A stretch of 8,735 bases of DNA from Muribaculaceae bacterium (GTDB lineage: Bacteria; Bacteroidota; Bacteroidia; Bacteroidales; Muribaculaceae): assembly GCA_017962285.1 (NCBI GenBank), contig JAGCVR010000048.1, forward strand, positions 1 to 8,735, given 5' to 3'. A program made the position numbers and the translations under genes. Shown piece by piece: positions 6,167 through 8,735 of this stretch; position 1 is the first letter of the stretch; each line of letters starts with the position of its first letter. The notes under the pieces are model-generated. The model worked only from the letters and a program-made list of their open reading frames with translations, was not told the origin of the DNA and searched no databases.

Positions 6167-7648
6167 ATGGCTCAGAACAAAGAAGCAGTAGGCACCTATG
6201 AGGAGTTCCGAACCGAAGTCCTGCCACGTATCGTCAAAAGTGGATACAATGCCATTCAAATCATGGCAATTCAGGAACATCCTTACTATGGTTCCTTCGG
6301 CTACCATGTTTCCAGTTTCTTCGCGCCATCGAGCCGGTTCGGCACCCCCGAAGAACTGAAGCGCCTCATCGACGACGCACACCGAAACGGGATTGCCGTA
6401 ATCATGGACATCGTGCATTCTCATGCCGTGAAAAACGAAGTTGAGGGACTGGGACGCTTCGACGGCACGCCCGACCTCTATTTCTACGGCGACGGACGAC
6501 GCGAACATCCAGCTTGGGATTCTCTTTGTTTCGACTACGGAAAGAATCAGGTTCTCAATTTCCTCCTTTCCAACTGCAAATACTGGCTCGAAGAATTCCG
6601 GTTCGACGGATTCCGGTTCGACGGTGTCACTTCAATGCTCTACTACAGCCACGGGCTGGGCCAGGCTTTCGGAAGCTACGACGACTACTACAACGGCCAC
6701 CAGGACACGAATGCCATCACATACCTCACATTGGCGAACAAACTTATTCATGAGATAAATCCCAATGCCATCACCATTGCCGAAGAAATGAGTGGAATGC
6801 CTGGACTCGCACGCAAATTCAAGGACGGAGGAATGGGCTTCGACTATCGCATGGCAATGGGAATCCCCGACTTCTGGATTAAGACCATAAAGGAGAAAAA
6901 AGACGAAGACTGGAAACCTACCGCAATCTTCTGGGAACTTACCAACCGACGTGCCGACGAAAAGACAATAAGCTACGCCGAAAGCCACGACCAGGCTCTG
7001 GTGGGCGACAAGACCATCATCTTCCGCCTTATCGACAAGGAAATGTACTGGCACATGAGCGTAAACGACGATAATGCCGTGGTGGAACGCGGCGTTGCCC
7101 TGCACAAACTCATTCGTCTCGTTACAGCCGCCACTATCAATGGCGGTTACCTCAACTTCATGGGCAATGAATGGGGACATCCGGAATGGATCGACTTCCC
7201 GCGGCTTGGCAACGGATGGAGCCACAAATACGCACGCCGCCAGTGGGATCTGGTGGACCGCGATGACCTGAAATACCGCTTCCTCGGAGCTTTCGACTCT
7301 GAAATCATGCACCTCCTGGGCAGCACACGCCGCTTCCAGGCTTTGCCGGTAAGGAAACTCTGGGACAAGGACGACGACCAGGTGCTTGCCTTCATGCGTG
7401 GCGACCTTGTGTTCGTATTCAATTTCCACCCCACCAAATCCTTCTCGGATTACGGGATACTCGCACCGGCAGGGAAATACGTCGGTGTGCTTGACTCCGA
7501 CGACAAACGGTTTGGCGGCTACGGCAATGTGGACGAGAGCATCACCCACTTCACTTCGCCCGACCCGCTCTATGACCCCGACGGACTCGGCTGGCTCAAG
7601 CTCTACATCCCGGCACGCTCGGCACTCGTGCTTCGCTATAAAGAATAA
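6167..7648 (+). CDS. glgB: Branching enzyme catalytic fragment (GH13_8 barrel and C-terminal domain)
   Basis: From the first in-frame ATG after the stop this would be a 493-residue protein. It carries every GH13 catalytic region: DIVHSH (81-86), GFRFDGVTSM with nucleophile Asp152 (148-157), TIAEEMSGMP with acid/base Glu206 (203-212), and YAESHDQALVGDKT with transition-state Asp275 (270-283). NFMGNEWGHPEWIDFPR (330-346) is diagnostic of the eukaryote-like subfamily. The C-terminal all-beta domain includes FNFHPTKSFSDY (418-429) and ends in IPARSALVLR. Starting at 6167 would drop the first barrel strand (IYECHIG), encoded at 6146-6166, so an enzyme made this way would probably be crippled. No GTG, TTG or ATG lies in frame between the stop and 6167, and no ribosome-binding site is apparent. 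Confidence 0.78.
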   Translation: MAQNKEAVGTYEEFRTEVLPRIVKSGYNAIQIMAIQEHPYYGSFGYHVSSFFAPSSRFGTPEELKRLIDDAHRNGIAVIMDIVHSHAVKNEVEGLGRFDGTPDLYFYGDGRREHPAWDSLCFDYGKNQVLNFLLSNCKYWLEEFRFDGFRFDGVTSMLYYSHGLGQAFGSYDDYYNGHQDTNAITYLTLANKLIHEINPNAITIAEEMSGMPGLARKFKDGGMGFDYRMAMGIPDFWIKTIKEKKDEDWKPTAIFWELTNRRADEKTISYAESHDQALVGDKTIIFRLIDKEMYWHMSVNDDNAVVERGVALHKLIRLVTAATINGGYLNFMGNEWGHPEWIDFPRLGNGWSHKYARRQWDLVDRDDLKYRFLGAFDSEIMHLLGSTRRFQALPVRKLWDKDDDQVLAFMRGDLVFVFNFHPTKSFSDYGILAPAGKYVGVLDSDDKRFGGYGNVDESITHFTSPDPLYDPDGLGWLKLYIPARSALVLRYKE

Positions 7649-7704
7649 GAACAATCTTTGTTGTTTCATTCAATCCACTTGATAACTTCAGTTACACTAC
7701 CGAA

Positions 7705-8735
7705 ATGCTTAAAGAAAACATAATAAAGATTTTTGAGAATAGTTTCAAGGTCAACTGGGACCTTCCCGCACTGAGCGACTATAACACAAAACGGACTCTG
7801 ACTTATGGCGATTTCGCCCGTGAAGTGGCATCACTACATCTCCTGTTCCGCGAATCGGGCTTAAAAGAAGGCGACAAGATTGCCCTGATTGGGAAAAACA
7901 CGCCGCAGTGGGTGGTAACGTTTATCGCCACCATCACCTATGGTGCCGTAATTGTACCTATTCTGCAGGAATTTAACCCGCACGACGCGCAGCACATAAT
8001 CAATCACTCCGAAGCCAAACTGCTTGTAGTGAGCAACAGCATCTGGGAATCGCTCGATTTCGACGGTCTAAAGCACGTGCGCGCCGTCATCTCGCTCGAC
8101 AACATGAGCCTCATTGTCCAGCACGAGAATGAGACTATTGCCGAGATTCTTTCTAAGTTGCCCCAGCTATTCGAGAAAGAATATCCTCACGGTTTCAGCG
8201 CCGAAGATGTCATCTACCCCGAAGTGCCTGCCGACCGGCTCATGGAAATAAACTACACATCGGGGACAACCGGCTTCAGCAAGGGGGTGATGCTCACCGG
8301 AAACAATCTGTGTGGCAACCTTGTCTATGGAATCAATTCGCAGTTGCACCGCCGCGGAACAAAATGCGTGTCGTTCCTGCCGCTGGCTCATGCCTATGGC
8401 TGTGCTTTCGACATGCTCACACCACTTGCCGCCGGCTCGCACATAACGTTGCTCGGACGCATCCCGTCACCGAAAATACTCGTAAAGGCAATGGGCGAAA
8501 TCAAGCCCGACCTGGTAATTACCGTGCCGCTTGTGCTTGAAAAAATCTACTCCAAGATGATCGTGCCCATGATCAGCAAGGGAATGTTGCGCTGGGCGCT
8601 GGCAGTACCTTATCTCGACAAGAGAATCTATGACCAGATACGACGCCGGCTTATCGAAGCATTCGGCGGAAACTTCGAAGAGGTGATTGTGGGGGGCGCT
8701 CCGTTCAACGAAGAAGTTCAGGAGTTTCTATACAA
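7705..8735 (+). CDS. AMP-forming acyl-CoA ligase (long-chain fatty acid type), N-terminal part (partial)
   Basis: The frame opens at ATG 7705 and runs off the right edge after 343 residues; the family is usually 550-650 long. These enzymes activate a carboxylic acid with ATP to an acyl-adenylate and transfer it to coenzyme A. The P-loop-like core motif is complete: YTSGTTGFSKGV at 184-195. Other ANL-superfamily motifs follow in order: FLPLAHAYG at 224-232, then VGGAPF at 329-334. Upstream, LTYGDFAREVASL (32-44) and GDKIALIGKNTPQW (56-69) fit the N-terminal domain of FadD/ACSL-like long-chain ligases. The Y-G-x-T-E motif and the C-terminal lid lie outside the window. The gene begins 56 bases after glgB on the same strand, so co-transcription is possible. 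AATCTTTG at 7653-7660, one mismatch from the -7 consensus, could drive it separately, but no -33 partner is seen. Substrate chain length cannot be judged. Confidence 0.88.
   Translation, partial: MLKENIIKIFENSFKVNWDLPALSDYNTKRTLTYGDFAREVASLHLLFRESGLKEGDKIALIGKNTPQWVVTFIATITYGAVIVPILQEFNPHDAQHIINHSEAKLLVVSNSIWESLDFDGLKHVRAVISLDNMSLIVQHENETIAEILSKLPQLFEKEYPHGFSAEDVIYPEVPADRLMEINYTSGTTGFSKGVMLTGNNLCGNLVYGINSQLHRRGTKCVSFLPLAHAYGCAFDMLTPLAAGSHITLLGRIPSPKILVKAMGEIKPDLVITVPLVLEKIYSKMIVPMISKGMLRWALAVPYLDKRIYDQIRRRLIEAFGGNFEEVIVGGAPFNEEVQEFLY

Larger units (their letters stand above)
5633..7648 (+). pseudogene. glgB: 1,4-alpha-glucan branching enzyme gene interrupted by an in-frame TGA
   Basis: One reading frame runs from ATG 5633 to TAA 7646-7648 and is broken only by TGA at 6110-6112. 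Read through, it would encode about 671 residues, the normal length for a GH13_8 (eukaryote-like) branching enzyme. The codons just after the TGA still encode family sequence: TKFKPQTNPLLIYECHIGMA, where IYECHIG is the first barrel strand (IYESHVG in human GBE1, as I recall it). The enzyme transfers alpha-1,4-glucan segments to alpha-1,6 branch points during glycogen synthesis in the cytoplasm. There is no frameshift and no further decay, so the lesion is very recent, a sequence error, or tolerated by read-through. The two halves are described separately. The interruption is certain in this sequence; calling the gene inactive is inference. Confidence 0.7.

Noticed and set aside
5624..6508. Minus-strand open frame of 294 codons crossing the glgB stop
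   Set aside because: It is antisense to conserved branching enzyme sequence and shows no recognisable domain. Long antisense frames are common opposite such genes.
6595..6624. Perfect 15-base tandem repeat (ATTCCGGTTCGACGG twice)
   Set aside because: It encodes the FRFDGFRFDG segment, and a similar doubled RFDGFRFDG occurs in branching enzymes of other organisms, so it reflects protein conservation and not a mobile or slipped repeat.
6632..7669. Minus-strand open frame of 345 codons
   Set aside because: It is antisense to the catalytic domain of the branching enzyme and its translation has no family features.

Overview
The window looks like a chromosomal segment from a Bacteroidales bacterium, most likely Prevotella-like. 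Four things point there. Two secreted proteins are typical Bacteroidota lipoproteins. Start codons lack Shine-Dalgarno sequences and sit behind AT-rich leaders. One promoter matches the Bacteroidota consensus (TTTG, 19 bases, TAnnTTTG) exactly. The glycogen branching enzyme is of the eukaryote-like type found in this phylum. The family assignment is an inference from these traits; no rRNA or other marker gene is present.

Layout. (1) Positions 1-713, minus strand: the N-terminal half of an RmuC-like membrane-anchored coiled-coil protein, running off the left edge. (2) Positions 714-964: a divergent intergenic region with candidate promoters for both flanking genes. (3) Positions 965-5456, plus strand: two tandem paralogous lipoproteins of 718 and 752 residues. 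They resemble the uncharacterised DUF5722 family and have an apparent TIM-barrel glycosidase-like C-terminal half with conserved HNEVN and (N/T)EQG motifs. A strong terminator-like hairpin separates them. (4) Positions 5457-5632: an intergenic region rich in inverted repeats, carrying the consensus promoter. (5) Positions 5633-7648: a GH13_8-type 1,4-alpha-glucan branching enzyme gene (glgB). It is interrupted by a single in-frame TGA between the N-terminal carbohydrate-binding module and the catalytic barrel; the reading frame is otherwise intact on both sides. (6) Positions 7705-8735: the 5' two-thirds or so of an AMP-forming acyl-CoA ligase, running off the right edge.

How the genes may work together. 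The lipoprotein pair probably acts on an extracellular or periplasmic glycan. No SusC/SusD transporter or regulator lies beside it, so its substrate cannot be read from context. The branching enzyme is a cytoplasmic glycogen-synthesis enzyme and the ligase belongs to fatty-acid activation. No single pathway is evident across the window. The two points most worth a second look are the interrupted glgB and the uncharacterised paralogous hydrolase-like pair.
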